64,000 nucleotides of DNA from Anoxybacterium sp963668245 (GTDB lineage: Bacteria; Bacillota; Clostridia; Peptostreptococcales; Anaerovoracaceae): NCBI GenBank assembly GCA_963668245.2, contig OY764195.2, positions 2,728,001 to 2,792,000 on the forward strand. The letters run 5' to 3'. Of the stretch, positions 51,087-59,087 are shown piece by piece (position 1 is the stretch's first letter; each line of letters starts with the position of its first letter). A model generated the notes under the pieces. That model did no database searches. It was not told where the DNA came from and was given only the letters and a program-made list of their open reading frames with translations. The position numbers and the translations under genes were made by a program.

Positions 51087-53180
51087 ATGTTAAAGGAAAC
51101 GATAGAATTTAATTTTGGAGTGCCGATTAATACTAGTATTTTAACAATTTCCGAATATCCTTACCATTATCATCCTTCAATAGAACTAATTTTGGTACTA
51201 AAAGGAACTATTTTGTTGCAAAATGGTTGTAAAGAGGTGAATCTCAGACAAAATGACATTGCATTAATAGATAGCGGAAAATTGCATAAAATCTCATCAG
51301 ACGATAAAAACAATATTATTTTAATATTTCATATCGATATTGATTATTACAAAAGATATTTTCAAAACATTGGAAATACATTGTTTTCAAGAACGATTCA
51401 TAATGATGATTCTCTATCCGACGTGAATAATACGGTACGTCAACAGGTGTTGGAGATTTCAATGGTATTATTTCGGGATTCGGATCCAGATTTTAAGAAA
51501 GTTGAATACATCTCAAAAAGCTTAATTTATAATCTGCTTGAGCATTATCAGTATTATTCTTTGAAGTTTAAAGAACTTCTGCAAAGCAAGAAAATTAAGG
51601 ATAGTCAAATCAATTTTGAGAGAATACAGAGAATTATAGGTTATATCTATAATCAGTTCGATAGTAAAATCAAGTTAGAGGAAATATCCAATTGGGAACA
51701 CTTGAATCACTATTATTTGTCCCATCTGATCAAATATAGTACAGGAATGAGTTATCAGGATTTACTTAGCCTGATTCGAATTGAAGCATCAGCAATACTT
51801 TTATTGGATACAACTAAAAAGAATTCTGAGATCGCAAAAAGTGTTGGTTTTTCCGCCACAAAATATTACAATACCTATTTTGAAAAGTGGTATCACATGT
51901 CTCCCGATTCATATCGAAATCAAAATATACCGCATACACTTACGGATGCAAAGAAAAACATCATCTCACATGATAAAGAAGGGAACCGCTATATAAACAA
52001 TTATACACAAGAAGGACGAGTGTTGGTTAAGTTCTCCGAAAATAGTCCTACTTCAATGATTAATCTTGATATAGGCTTAAAGGGTATGCATTTTAAAAAT
52101 CCCTTGGTCCAAACTGTAAAAATTACCAATGCCAATTCATCTTTATATGAAAATACTCGATTGCTCGTTATAGACCTTAAAAAAGATTTTAAAATTGTTA
52201 AGGCTGGCGTTAACATATCCTATATTGATTATCTTGATCTAAGAAACAACGATTTCATGACCATAGCGACCAATATTAATTTCCTTCTACAGGAAGGAAT
52301 TGAAGTTTTTTTTATTATTGAGCAATTAACAAACCACTCTATTGACTGTATCGAAAATTTCTTGAAATTCTATATTACGCGATTCCGAAATAGCGTAACA
52401 GATATCTATTATTCTATTTGGACAAAAAACCTATCTCAAACAGAAAAAATTGAAAATTTTAAAAAGAGGCTAAACGATAAAATCAAATCAATAATCGATA
52501 CGGCTCCTCTTATTGAAATGAAAGAGAACCAAAAAAATGATCTCATTTTTGCACCTTGCATTTATGATTCCTTTATCCTTACTCCATTTGCTATGGATGA
52601 GCTCTTCCATCCAGATAGCTGGCAATTATATCTGGATTTTGTTGCAACGGATTCAGTCCGACATGATGGTAATATTATGGAAGGAGGTCACGGCCTTCTA
52701 ACTTGGAATGGAATTAGAAAGCCTTGGTATTATGCATATGGTTTTTTAGCAAAAATGAAAGGAGAAATTTTAAAGAGTGGTGATGATTATGCAATCACCA
52801 GAAATGGCAACGAAATCATAATTCTGTCATATAATTTATGCGGCTTTTCTTACGCCAGTCTGAAGAAAATTGGAAATAAAGAAGATCTAAAAAATTTTAT
52901 ATATAATACTGGATATTCAAAAGAACATATTTTTAGATTGAAAGGACTACAGGGCGAATATAAAATGACCTGCTATACCTTAGATCAAGATTGTTGCCTT
53001 TTCTCTAAGTGGATGGATTTAGGATTTCCCGAATATCTTTCAGAAGAAGAAGAAAAGAATATTTCTCTCATATGCCACCCTAAAATTCGTATGAGTCATA
53101 TTCATGCATCTGGCATTCTAGAAGTAACCGCAATGAATCTGAGTTTTGGAGTGACTTGTATTGTTCTGGATAAGGTTTAG
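51087..53180 (+). CDS. AraC-family regulator with C-terminal GH39-like domain
   Basis: 697 residues from the ATG 6 nt after GAGGTG. Residues 1-90 are a cupin sensor (YPYHYHPSIELILVLKGTILLQN, NDIALIDSGKLHKI). The AraC double helix-turn-helix lies at about 190-285 (KLEEISNWEHLNHYYLSHLIKYSTGMSYQDLL, NSEIAKSVGFSATKYYNTYFEKWYHMSPDSYR). The rest, about 310-695, resembles the barrel and beta-sandwich of GH39 xylosidase-like proteins found behind AraC domains in Clostridia and Paenibacillus (FHPDSWQLYLDFVATDSV, GGHGLLTWNGIRKPWYYAYGFLAKM). It is divergent from the amidohydrolase operon and probably controls it. Whether the tail is an enzyme or a ligand sensor is open. Confidence 0.87.
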   Translation: MLKETIEFNFGVPINTSILTISEYPYHYHPSIELILVLKGTILLQNGCKEVNLRQNDIALIDSGKLHKISSDDKNNIILIFHIDIDYYKRYFQNIGNTLFSRTIHNDDSLSDVNNTVRQQVLEISMVLFRDSDPDFKKVEYISKSLIYNLLEHYQYYSLKFKELLQSKKIKDSQINFERIQRIIGYIYNQFDSKIKLEEISNWEHLNHYYLSHLIKYSTGMSYQDLLSLIRIEASAILLLDTTKKNSEIAKSVGFSATKYYNTYFEKWYHMSPDSYRNQNIPHTLTDAKKNIISHDKEGNRYINNYTQEGRVLVKFSENSPTSMINLDIGLKGMHFKNPLVQTVKITNANSSLYENTRLLVIDLKKDFKIVKAGVNISYIDYLDLRNNDFMTIATNINFLLQEGIEVFFIIEQLTNHSIDCIENFLKFYITRFRNSVTDIYYSIWTKNLSQTEKIENFKKRLNDKIKSIIDTAPLIEMKENQKNDLIFAPCIYDSFILTPFAMDELFHPDSWQLYLDFVATDSVRHDGNIMEGGHGLLTWNGIRKPWYYAYGFLAKMKGEILKSGDDYAITRNGNEIIILSYNLCGFSYASLKKIGNKEDLKNFIYNTGYSKEHIFRLKGLQGEYKMTCYTLDQDCCLFSKWMDLGFPEYLSEEEEKNISLICHPKIRMSHIHASGILEVTAMNLSFGVTCIVLDKV

Positions 53181-53247
53181 ACGCTCATTCGTATTTCTAT
53201 CAAATTTCGGTAACATGTTATCATAGCTCCATTTAATTTGGCGTCCT

Positions 53248-53652
53248 TCATGTATTTGTGAGCTCATCAAACTTTGGTACTTTCTCTAAATCATTATCCC
53301 AGCTTGCTTTCTTTGCGTAATAGATGTGCCCTTGCGGTTCCATGTGGATGTCGCTGTCAAGACATCCTGCGGGGACAACCAACAGCTTTCCATCCATCTG
53401 AATATTTGGAAGCGCCGATCCGCAATGAGAGCAGAAGCTTTTTATGTGACCTTCTGAATGGTAATTGAAGGTTTTGGCTTTATCTTCACCAGACAACCAT
53501 TTTAGCTTAGCAGTAGAAGAAAACAAATTAGCCGCATGAGCTGACCCTGTATCCTTACGACATCGCTCACAATGACAAAGAAAGAAATTTTCAAATTCTC
53601 CTTCAATCTCAAAAGTGATTTCACCACAAAGGCATGATCCTTTATACTCCAT
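53248..53652 (-). CDS. GFA/CENP-V family zinc protein
   Basis: 134 residues. The zinc-binding cysteines of the glutathione-dependent formaldehyde-activating (GFA) fold are present: GSCLCGEITFEI, FFLCHCERCRKDTGSAHAANLF and SFCSHCGSALPNI. The family includes S-hydroxymethylglutathione synthases but most members have no proven activity. AAGGAG lies 7 nt before the ATG. The gene is isolated, convergent with the AraC gene. A formaldehyde-related function should not be assumed. Confidence 0.85.
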   Translation of the reverse strand: MEYKGSCLCGEITFEIEGEFENFFLCHCERCRKDTGSAHAANLFSSTAKLKWLSGEDKAKTFNYHSEGHIKSFCSHCGSALPNIQMDGKLLVVPAGCLDSDIHMEPQGHIYYAKKASWDNDLEKVPKFDELTNT

Positions 53653-53802
53653 AATCCATTCTCCTTTTAAATAATTTGATTTTGAATAAGCATTCTATCT
53701 AATATAAAAAACTACTCGTATGAAATACAAGCTTAACAATCTTCTGACCGACAGAATTCGACAAGGCGCTCAGCACGGCTTGTTTGGTGCGTATCTACAA
53801 CA

Positions 53803-54033
53803 CTAGTTGTTTGTTGCGTAAGTAGACAAATCATCTTCTTCCATTATAGCAGATGTATTTGCGACTTTCTTGTAAAATTCTTCATTGAATTCCATCCCAG
53901 CTTTGAATACATAGGCGACTACATGCTGATACGGATTTCCATCTTCATTGGTTGCTCCAATGACAATTTTTTCATCAAAGAAGGAACAAAAGACTTCGTT
54001 CTTCATCACTAATTTTATGATATACTTTTTCAA
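53803..54033 (-). CDS. Small hypothetical protein
   Basis: Up to 76 residues with a TTG start; an internal ATG ten codons later is an alternative and neither has a good ribosome binding site. The sequence (VFCSFFDEKIVIGATNEDGNPYQHVVAYVFKAGMEFNEEFYKKVANT) is acidic and soluble. I do not recognise it. The putative TTG lies inside an 11-bp inverted repeat, TGATATACTTT with its complement, 3 nt apart (54018-54042), which favours the internal start or a regulatory hairpin. It faces away from the DtxR gene. Confidence 0.5.
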   Translation of the reverse strand: MKKYIIKLVMKNEVFCSFFDEKIVIGATNEDGNPYQHVVAYVFKAGMEFNEEFYKKVANTSAIMEEDDLSTYATNN

Positions 54034-54210
54034 AGTATATCATTGGTTTATAAGCATTATCCAACGTGATTGCCTTTGCTTCAACTGAACAGCGCTTTGG
54101 TTTTAAGCTTTTGTGGGATATACTATAATTGTTAGATTGATATAACTAATAATTTAAGAACAATTTTTTTGTTTACATAAGCCTTATTTTAAAAGACGGA
54201 GGTATTCATA

Positions 54211-54615
54211 ATGAAAAAACTAACATTTACAATGGAAAATTATCTTGAAGCTATATATGAGCTGTCGCATCAAGGAACAGGCGCCCGTGTGTCAGATATT
54301 GCCGAACGTTTGGGAGTTACAAAAGCAAGCACCAACAGTGCCATGTCAACGCTTGCTGAAAAAGGGCTTATTACCAACGAGAAATACAAAGAAGTATTTC
54401 TCACTCCTACAGGCTACGAGTTAGCCGAAATCACTTCCCAAAAGCATCATGTAATCCAGCAATTCTTGATAAAAATCTTGAAGGTAGATTCCTCTATCGC
54501 TGAAAATGACGCCTGCGCAATTGAACACGTTATTAGTAATGCCTCTATCGCGGCCATGAAGGATTATATACAGGAGCAAAGCCATACAGCGGATTTCCCT
54601 TCTGATGACAAATAA
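54211..54615 (+). CDS. DtxR/MntR-family metal-dependent regulator
   Basis: 134 residues: a winged helix (NYLEAIYELSHQGTGARVSDIAERLGVTKASTNSAMSTLAEKGLITNEKYKEVFLTPTGYELA) followed by the metal-binding dimerisation domain (KHHVIQQFLIKILKVDSSIAENDACAIEHVIS), which supplies the Cys, Glu and His ligands. There is no SH3-like tail, as in MntR. It should repress metal-uptake genes when iron or manganese is plentiful. GGAGG lies 8 nt before the ATG. It faces the end of the feo-ABC exporter operon, its likeliest target. No DtxR-type palindrome was recognised upstream of feoA. Confidence 0.88.
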   Translation: MKKLTFTMENYLEAIYELSHQGTGARVSDIAERLGVTKASTNSAMSTLAEKGLITNEKYKEVFLTPTGYELAEITSQKHHVIQQFLIKILKVDSSIAENDACAIEHVISNASIAAMKDYIQEQSHTADFPSDDK

Positions 54616-54810
54616 TAAGCCTTTTTTACCTTTGGTAATTCCTCACAAAATATGACCTGGATTGTTCAATTTCTCCTCCATATCAGGCCAGAAATATATG
54701 ATTTCAAAGGCTGTAACTAGATCAAAATGATTGGAAGTGTAGGGTGTAGACTCTACGCTTATTTCTTGTGTTTCAATTCTCTTCTTATTCACTCTCGCTA
54801 TAAAGTTGAA

Positions 54811-56544
54811 CTAACTATTTTGATATTGTGTTCCTAACATGGTTGAAAATACGCCTTGCTTTTCCTTCAATTCCAAAGGTGCGCCAGCTTCGGTAATTAC
54901 GCCATCCTTAATTACGACGATTTTATCTGCACCAAGCACCGTTCGCATACGATGAGCTATGATTAAAACCGTCTTGCTTTTTACCAGCTCTCCAAGAGCA
55001 CTTTGGATTTTGCTTTCATTTTCTGCATCCAGAGATGCGGTTGCCTCATCCAGAAGAATGATGGGAGCATCCTTCAAAATCGCTCTTGCTATAGAGATTC
55101 GCTGTCTTTCTCCACCAGATAGTTTTTCACCGTTTTCGCCAATCAAGGTCTGATATCCATACGAAAGCTTATTGACAAATTCATCACATTGGGCAAGCTT
55201 TGCAGCTTTCATGACTGCTTCGTCGGTGGCATCTTTCTTTCCAAGGCGGATGTTCTCCATAACGCTGGAGTTAAACAGGGTCACATCCTGAAAAACAATG
55301 GAATAATGCTTCAGTAGCGTTTCGGGATCGATTTGTGAGATGTCCTCTCCACCCAAGGTTATCGCTCCCTTATCAATATCCCAAAATCGTGCAGACAGCT
55401 TTGCTATGGTACTTTTCCCTCCGCCGGAAGGTCCTACAAGGGCAGTTACATCTCCTTGCTTCGCAGTAAAGCTTACATTATTTAATACTTGCAATCCATC
55501 CTGATAGGAAAAATCCACGTTTTTGAATTCTATGTCGTAATTTTTCGGTTTGAATTCCGTTCTTCCATCCTGTCTTGGCATATGATCCATTTCCTTCATA
55601 CGGTTAATCCGCACATCCAGATATAATAACAGTGCAAAGTTATTCATAGCATCCATAATCGGATTGTAAATCCGAGCTGTTACAATAAGAAATACTAGGT
55701 AAGTAAAGATCCCGATGTCTCCTTTTGCCAAAAGATATGCCCCATACAAAATGACGCTGGGAAGCCCAAGCTTTAAAAAAGCATAAGATAAATTGATGAA
55801 TGCTCCAATCAAAAGTTCGCCCTTAATCATTAATTGTTCAAGGGCATTCAGCTTTACGCTCAACGTGTTTGAATAAGAAGCCTCACGATTATAGGATTTT
55901 ATTTCATTGGCCGAATCAAGCCCTTCTTGGATTCTGTCCGAAATATCCCTCTTTATGTCATAAAGCTGCCCATGAACACTCTTTTGAAGCCTTTTGGACA
56001 ACCAGAAAATAAAAGCAGCAACGGGAACCACCCAAAAAACCGCAAGAGATAGCTGCCAGTTGTAAAAAAACATCATGACACCCATGATAAAAACCGTGAA
56101 AAATGCTGCATAGATCTGAGGCACAGAGTGAGAAAAGAGCATTTCAATCTGTGTCGCATCATCCATAATGGTTGCACTCAAATCTGCGATATCCTTTTTC
56201 CCAAAAAATGCCAAGGGCAGCCTCCTCAGAGTTTCAGCTAGACCAATCCTTCTTTTGGCGCTTTCCTCGTAAATCTTTGTGTAGGTTGAATCATATTGGA
56301 AATACCCAATAACCAACATCACTACAAAGAAGGCGGCAGACATAACCCCGTAATACGCAATGCTCTTTTGGGAGTCACCGGATGGATTCAGTAGAAATCC
56401 CAGGTATTCATCTAGGAACTGAAAACCGATGATCACCGGAGCCATAAAACTAATATCCATGACGATGGTCCAGATAATGGCATTGAAAAGATCTTTTGCT
56501 CCTTTTTCTGATAATGCATATTTGTTTTGAAAATACTTAAGCAT
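54811..56544 (-). CDS. ABC exporter half-transporter (TMD-NBD), second of a pair
   Basis: 577 residues: six membrane helices to about 315, then an ATPase domain with Walker A GPSGGGKST, signature LSGGERQRISIARAIL, Walker B IILLDEATASLD and the switch His in IAHRM. All catalytic residues are present. Its ATG overlaps the end of the upstream half-transporter gene by eight bases, so the two probably form a heterodimer, in the style of YbtP/YbtQ or IrtA/IrtB. Those pairs use the exporter fold to import metal-siderophore complexes. The position at the end of the feo operon suggests an iron-related substrate. A multidrug role is the alternative. Confidence 0.87.
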   Translation of the reverse strand: MLKYFQNKYALSEKGAKDLFNAIIWTIVMDISFMAPVIIGFQFLDEYLGFLLNPSGDSQKSIAYYGVMSAAFFVVMLVIGYFQYDSTYTKIYEESAKRRIGLAETLRRLPLAFFGKKDIADLSATIMDDATQIEMLFSHSVPQIYAAFFTVFIMGVMMFFYNWQLSLAVFWVVPVAAFIFWLSKRLQKSVHGQLYDIKRDISDRIQEGLDSANEIKSYNREASYSNTLSVKLNALEQLMIKGELLIGAFINLSYAFLKLGLPSVILYGAYLLAKGDIGIFTYLVFLIVTARIYNPIMDAMNNFALLLYLDVRINRMKEMDHMPRQDGRTEFKPKNYDIEFKNVDFSYQDGLQVLNNVSFTAKQGDVTALVGPSGGGKSTIAKLSARFWDIDKGAITLGGEDISQIDPETLLKHYSIVFQDVTLFNSSVMENIRLGKKDATDEAVMKAAKLAQCDEFVNKLSYGYQTLIGENGEKLSGGERQRISIARAILKDAPIILLDEATASLDAENESKIQSALGELVKSKTVLIIAHRMRTVLGADKIVVIKDGVITEAGAPLELKEKQGVFSTMLGTQYQNS

Positions 56545-58342
56545 ATTGGCCTCCTAGTACTACACCCTTGGAATTGATTTTCCACGCCAAGGATTTTTGA
56601 TATTCGTCCCACATCGTTTTGTAGGTACCGCCTTGTTTTATCAGTTCCTCGTGGCCTCCCTCTTCCACAATTTTTCCGCCCTCAATTACTAAAATTCGAT
56701 CCACATGCTGCACGCTGGTGAGACGGTGTGCAATCATAAGAGTGGTCTTGCCACGGCTGAGCTCCTTCAAAGCCTTCTGAATTAAATGCTCATTTTCCGG
56801 ATCCGCAAAGGCAGTGGCTTCGTCCAACAGCACGATGGGGGCATTCTTTACAATGGCTCTTGCAATGGCAATTCTTTGCTGCTCACCACCCGAAAGATAG
56901 GTTCCCTTGGAGCCAATGATTGTATCAAGTCCATCTGGAAGGTTTTCAACAATCTCTCTTGACTGAGAAAAATCGATGGCTCTATCCAGTTCTTCCTTTG
57001 TTACGTCTTCTTTTCCGAAAACAATATTTCCCCTTAGGGAATCTTTCAACAGCTTGGTATTTTGAAAGACTAAGGAAATGTTGTTCATTAACTCATTTTT
57101 GGGAATCTCCTTTACATTGACTCCTCCGACCAATACTTCCCCCTCATCAACATCCCAGAATCGGGCTGCCAGCCTTGCAATGGTGGTTTTCCCACCGCCA
57201 GACGCTCCAACCAGTGCAACGGTTTCGCCTTCTTTTAATGAAAAACTGATATTATCGATGGCAATCTTATCGCTACCTTGATAGGAAAAGATCACATTCT
57301 TAAACTCCAAGCTGTATTTCTTTATGCTTTTTCCGTTTTCACTATAGTCCATGGCAGGGTAGTCCAGAAGCTGATCCAGCCGATCAATGGCCTGCTCTGC
57401 AATCGTGGTGTTTTGCTGAAAATGCATAGATTTCATCAACAGCATGGTAAAAATCGGAGAAATCAGGATATAGAAAACGAAGTCTGCCAGTACAAGCGGT
57501 AGATTTTCTCCTCTTCCGATTAGGAAAATTGCCATCGGTATTAGGAAAAATGCTGCCAATTGCATCGCAGTACTGTAAAATGACATAGGCTTCTGCCAAA
57601 GCCTTGTATACGTATAAACCATCTCTTTATATCTGATAATGCTGTCGTAGAAGCGTTTAAAAGAGAAGATGCTTTGCCCAAAGGTTTTCACAACTGGAAT
57701 TCCTCGAATGTATTCCACTGACTCAGCGCTCATTTCCTCTAGGGAATCAAAGTATTGTTTTTGAAATTCTTTGCCTTGAGCACTCATCATAAACCGCATG
57801 GTGGTGAAACCTAAAGCAATGGGTATAAGGGATGCCAGTCCCATTCTCCAATCCACGGTAAAAATCAGCAGTAATAGAATCACAGGAGATACTGCGCTAC
57901 CCGCCATATCTGGCAGTTGGTGGGCTAAAAAACCATGAGTGGTTCCAGCGCCATCATTAACAATCTTACGAATTTTACCGCTGGAATGCTGGTCAAAGAA
58001 TCCCAGGGGCATGGATAGAATTTTTTTCATACCGAGCTCCTGCATTCCGATTTCTACACGAAAAGCGGCTAGGTGTGAGCATAAAAGCGAAAGAAAATAT
58101 ACCAAAATACCTCCTACCGCGCTTCCAAAGGCTAGCCATGCATAATAACTGATATTTGATAAATCAATGGACTTGGGATTTCCTAAAACATCCCTTGTGA
58201 TGTACCAGACCAGTACAAAGGGCACAATGTTAAGGACTGCCGATAGTCCTGACAGAATCAAGGCTGTCGGTAACAGAATTTTCTTTTTTCCCATATAGGG
58301 CGTAAATCTTTTTAATATGAATTGCTTTTTCACTGCTTGCAT
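56537..58342 (-). CDS. ABC exporter half-transporter (TMD-NBD), first of a pair
   Basis: 601 residues: six membrane helices to about 310, then an ATPase domain with Walker A GASGGGKTT, signature LSGGEQQRIAIARAIV, Walker B IVLLDEATAFADPENEH and switch region IAHRLTS. The DEATAFADPENE wording is common in the YbtQ/IrtB subgroup tied to siderophores. GGAGG lies 8 nt before the ATG. Its last codons overlap the start of the second half-transporter gene. It follows the remains of a methyltransferase gene and the feo genes in the same direction. Confidence 0.87.
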   Translation of the reverse strand: MQAVKKQFILKRFTPYMGKKKILLPTALILSGLSAVLNIVPFVLVWYITRDVLGNPKSIDLSNISYYAWLAFGSAVGGILVYFLSLLCSHLAAFRVEIGMQELGMKKILSMPLGFFDQHSSGKIRKIVNDGAGTTHGFLAHQLPDMAGSAVSPVILLLLIFTVDWRMGLASLIPIALGFTTMRFMMSAQGKEFQKQYFDSLEEMSAESVEYIRGIPVVKTFGQSIFSFKRFYDSIIRYKEMVYTYTRLWQKPMSFYSTAMQLAAFFLIPMAIFLIGRGENLPLVLADFVFYILISPIFTMLLMKSMHFQQNTTIAEQAIDRLDQLLDYPAMDYSENGKSIKKYSLEFKNVIFSYQGSDKIAIDNISFSLKEGETVALVGASGGGKTTIARLAARFWDVDEGEVLVGGVNVKEIPKNELMNNISLVFQNTKLLKDSLRGNIVFGKEDVTKEELDRAIDFSQSREIVENLPDGLDTIIGSKGTYLSGGEQQRIAIARAIVKNAPIVLLDEATAFADPENEHLIQKALKELSRGKTTLMIAHRLTSVQHVDRILVIEGGKIVEEGGHEELIKQGGTYKTMWDEYQKSLAWKINSKGVVLGGQYA

Positions 58343-58354
58343 TCTCGTCTCCTC

Positions 58355-58797
58355 CTATTTCCTTGCAATATCAACATCCATGTCTCCAGTAAGCATTTTG
58401 ACTGTCTGCTTGTAAACGCTTCTGTAACCATTTCTAAGAGCGGTCTCGCTTATCTCTCCCTGTTTCAAATGAAAGTCAAAGCCATTCAAAACACTCGGCA
58501 GCCATGAGACCACCATCTCCTTGGGGCAGGTTCCCTCGTTATTCAAGCCCTCTGAAATACACATAAAAACGCCATTCTTTTCCAGAAGCTCCATCCCTGT
58601 CAATGCATCGAGAAGGTGTTTCGTATTTTTGGATGCAGCAATAGCTTTTCGGCTACCTCAGAAAATAGCTTCCCTTCTTCAAGCTCCGAGAATAGTTCTA
58701 GTTCAATTGCCGCAAACAATGTTTTGGTATACATTGGGGCATAAATCATATCGAGTAGTTTTTTTACATTTGAATCTACGTGTGAATAAGGTTCCAT
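58355..58797 (-). pseudogene. Broken SAM methyltransferase gene (frameshift plus internal deletion)
   Basis: The first frame begins MEPYSHVDSNVKKLLDMIYAPMYTKTLFAAIELELF, the dimerisation/winged-helix start of O-methyltransferase-type enzymes, and runs to LLLHP. A single missing A in the CCAAAAATACG run then shifts the frame; the next frame carries on naturally with KNTKHLLDALTGMELLEKNGVF. After about 20 more residues it jumps to what looks like the family's last strands (MVVSWLPSVLNGFDFHLKQGEIS ... LTGDMDVDIARK). The SAM-binding Rossmann domain is missing. So it is damaged twice and should be non-functional. GGAGG stands 7 nt before the ATG. It lies inside the feo-ABC operon. Confidence 0.75.
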
Positions 58798-58845
58798 AAA
58801 TTCTCCTCCATTTCTCATCCCTAAATTATGATTTGGTTTTTTCTA

Positions 58846-59076
58846 TCATATCAATTCCCACATGACAGGCATTCCAGTTCCTTGTTTACAGCCTGTACAT
58901 CTGCTGCATCCGCTGCTACAACCCATCTGCAGTTCAACTTTCTTGATATAACCCTGTCTTTCCAGATACTCCATTTGCACCTTTACTCTTTCATCACTTG
59001 TATTCAAGGTGTTAGCAAGCTCCTGAACAGAAAAGTTTTTTCCCTTTTTAAGCAGGTCTAAAATTTCATTCAACAC
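58846..59076 (-). CDS. feoC: FeoC-like winged-helix protein with cysteine cluster
   Basis: 76 residues from a GTG 7 nt after GAGGTG. A small winged helix (NEILDLLKKGKNFSVQELANTLNTSDERVKVQMEYLERQGYIKKV) is followed by CSSGCSRCTGC, a cysteine cluster that could bind an Fe-S centre as in FeoC. It is directly behind feoB, and its ribosome binding site overlaps the end of that gene. FeoC is thought to steady FeoB or act as an iron or oxygen sensor. The call rests on size, motif and position. Confidence 0.85.
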   Translation of the reverse strand: MLNEILDLLKKGKNFSVQELANTLNTSDERVKVQMEYLERQGYIKKVELQMGCSSGCSRCTGCKQGTGMPVMWELI

Positions 59077-59087
59077 AGTTCATCACC

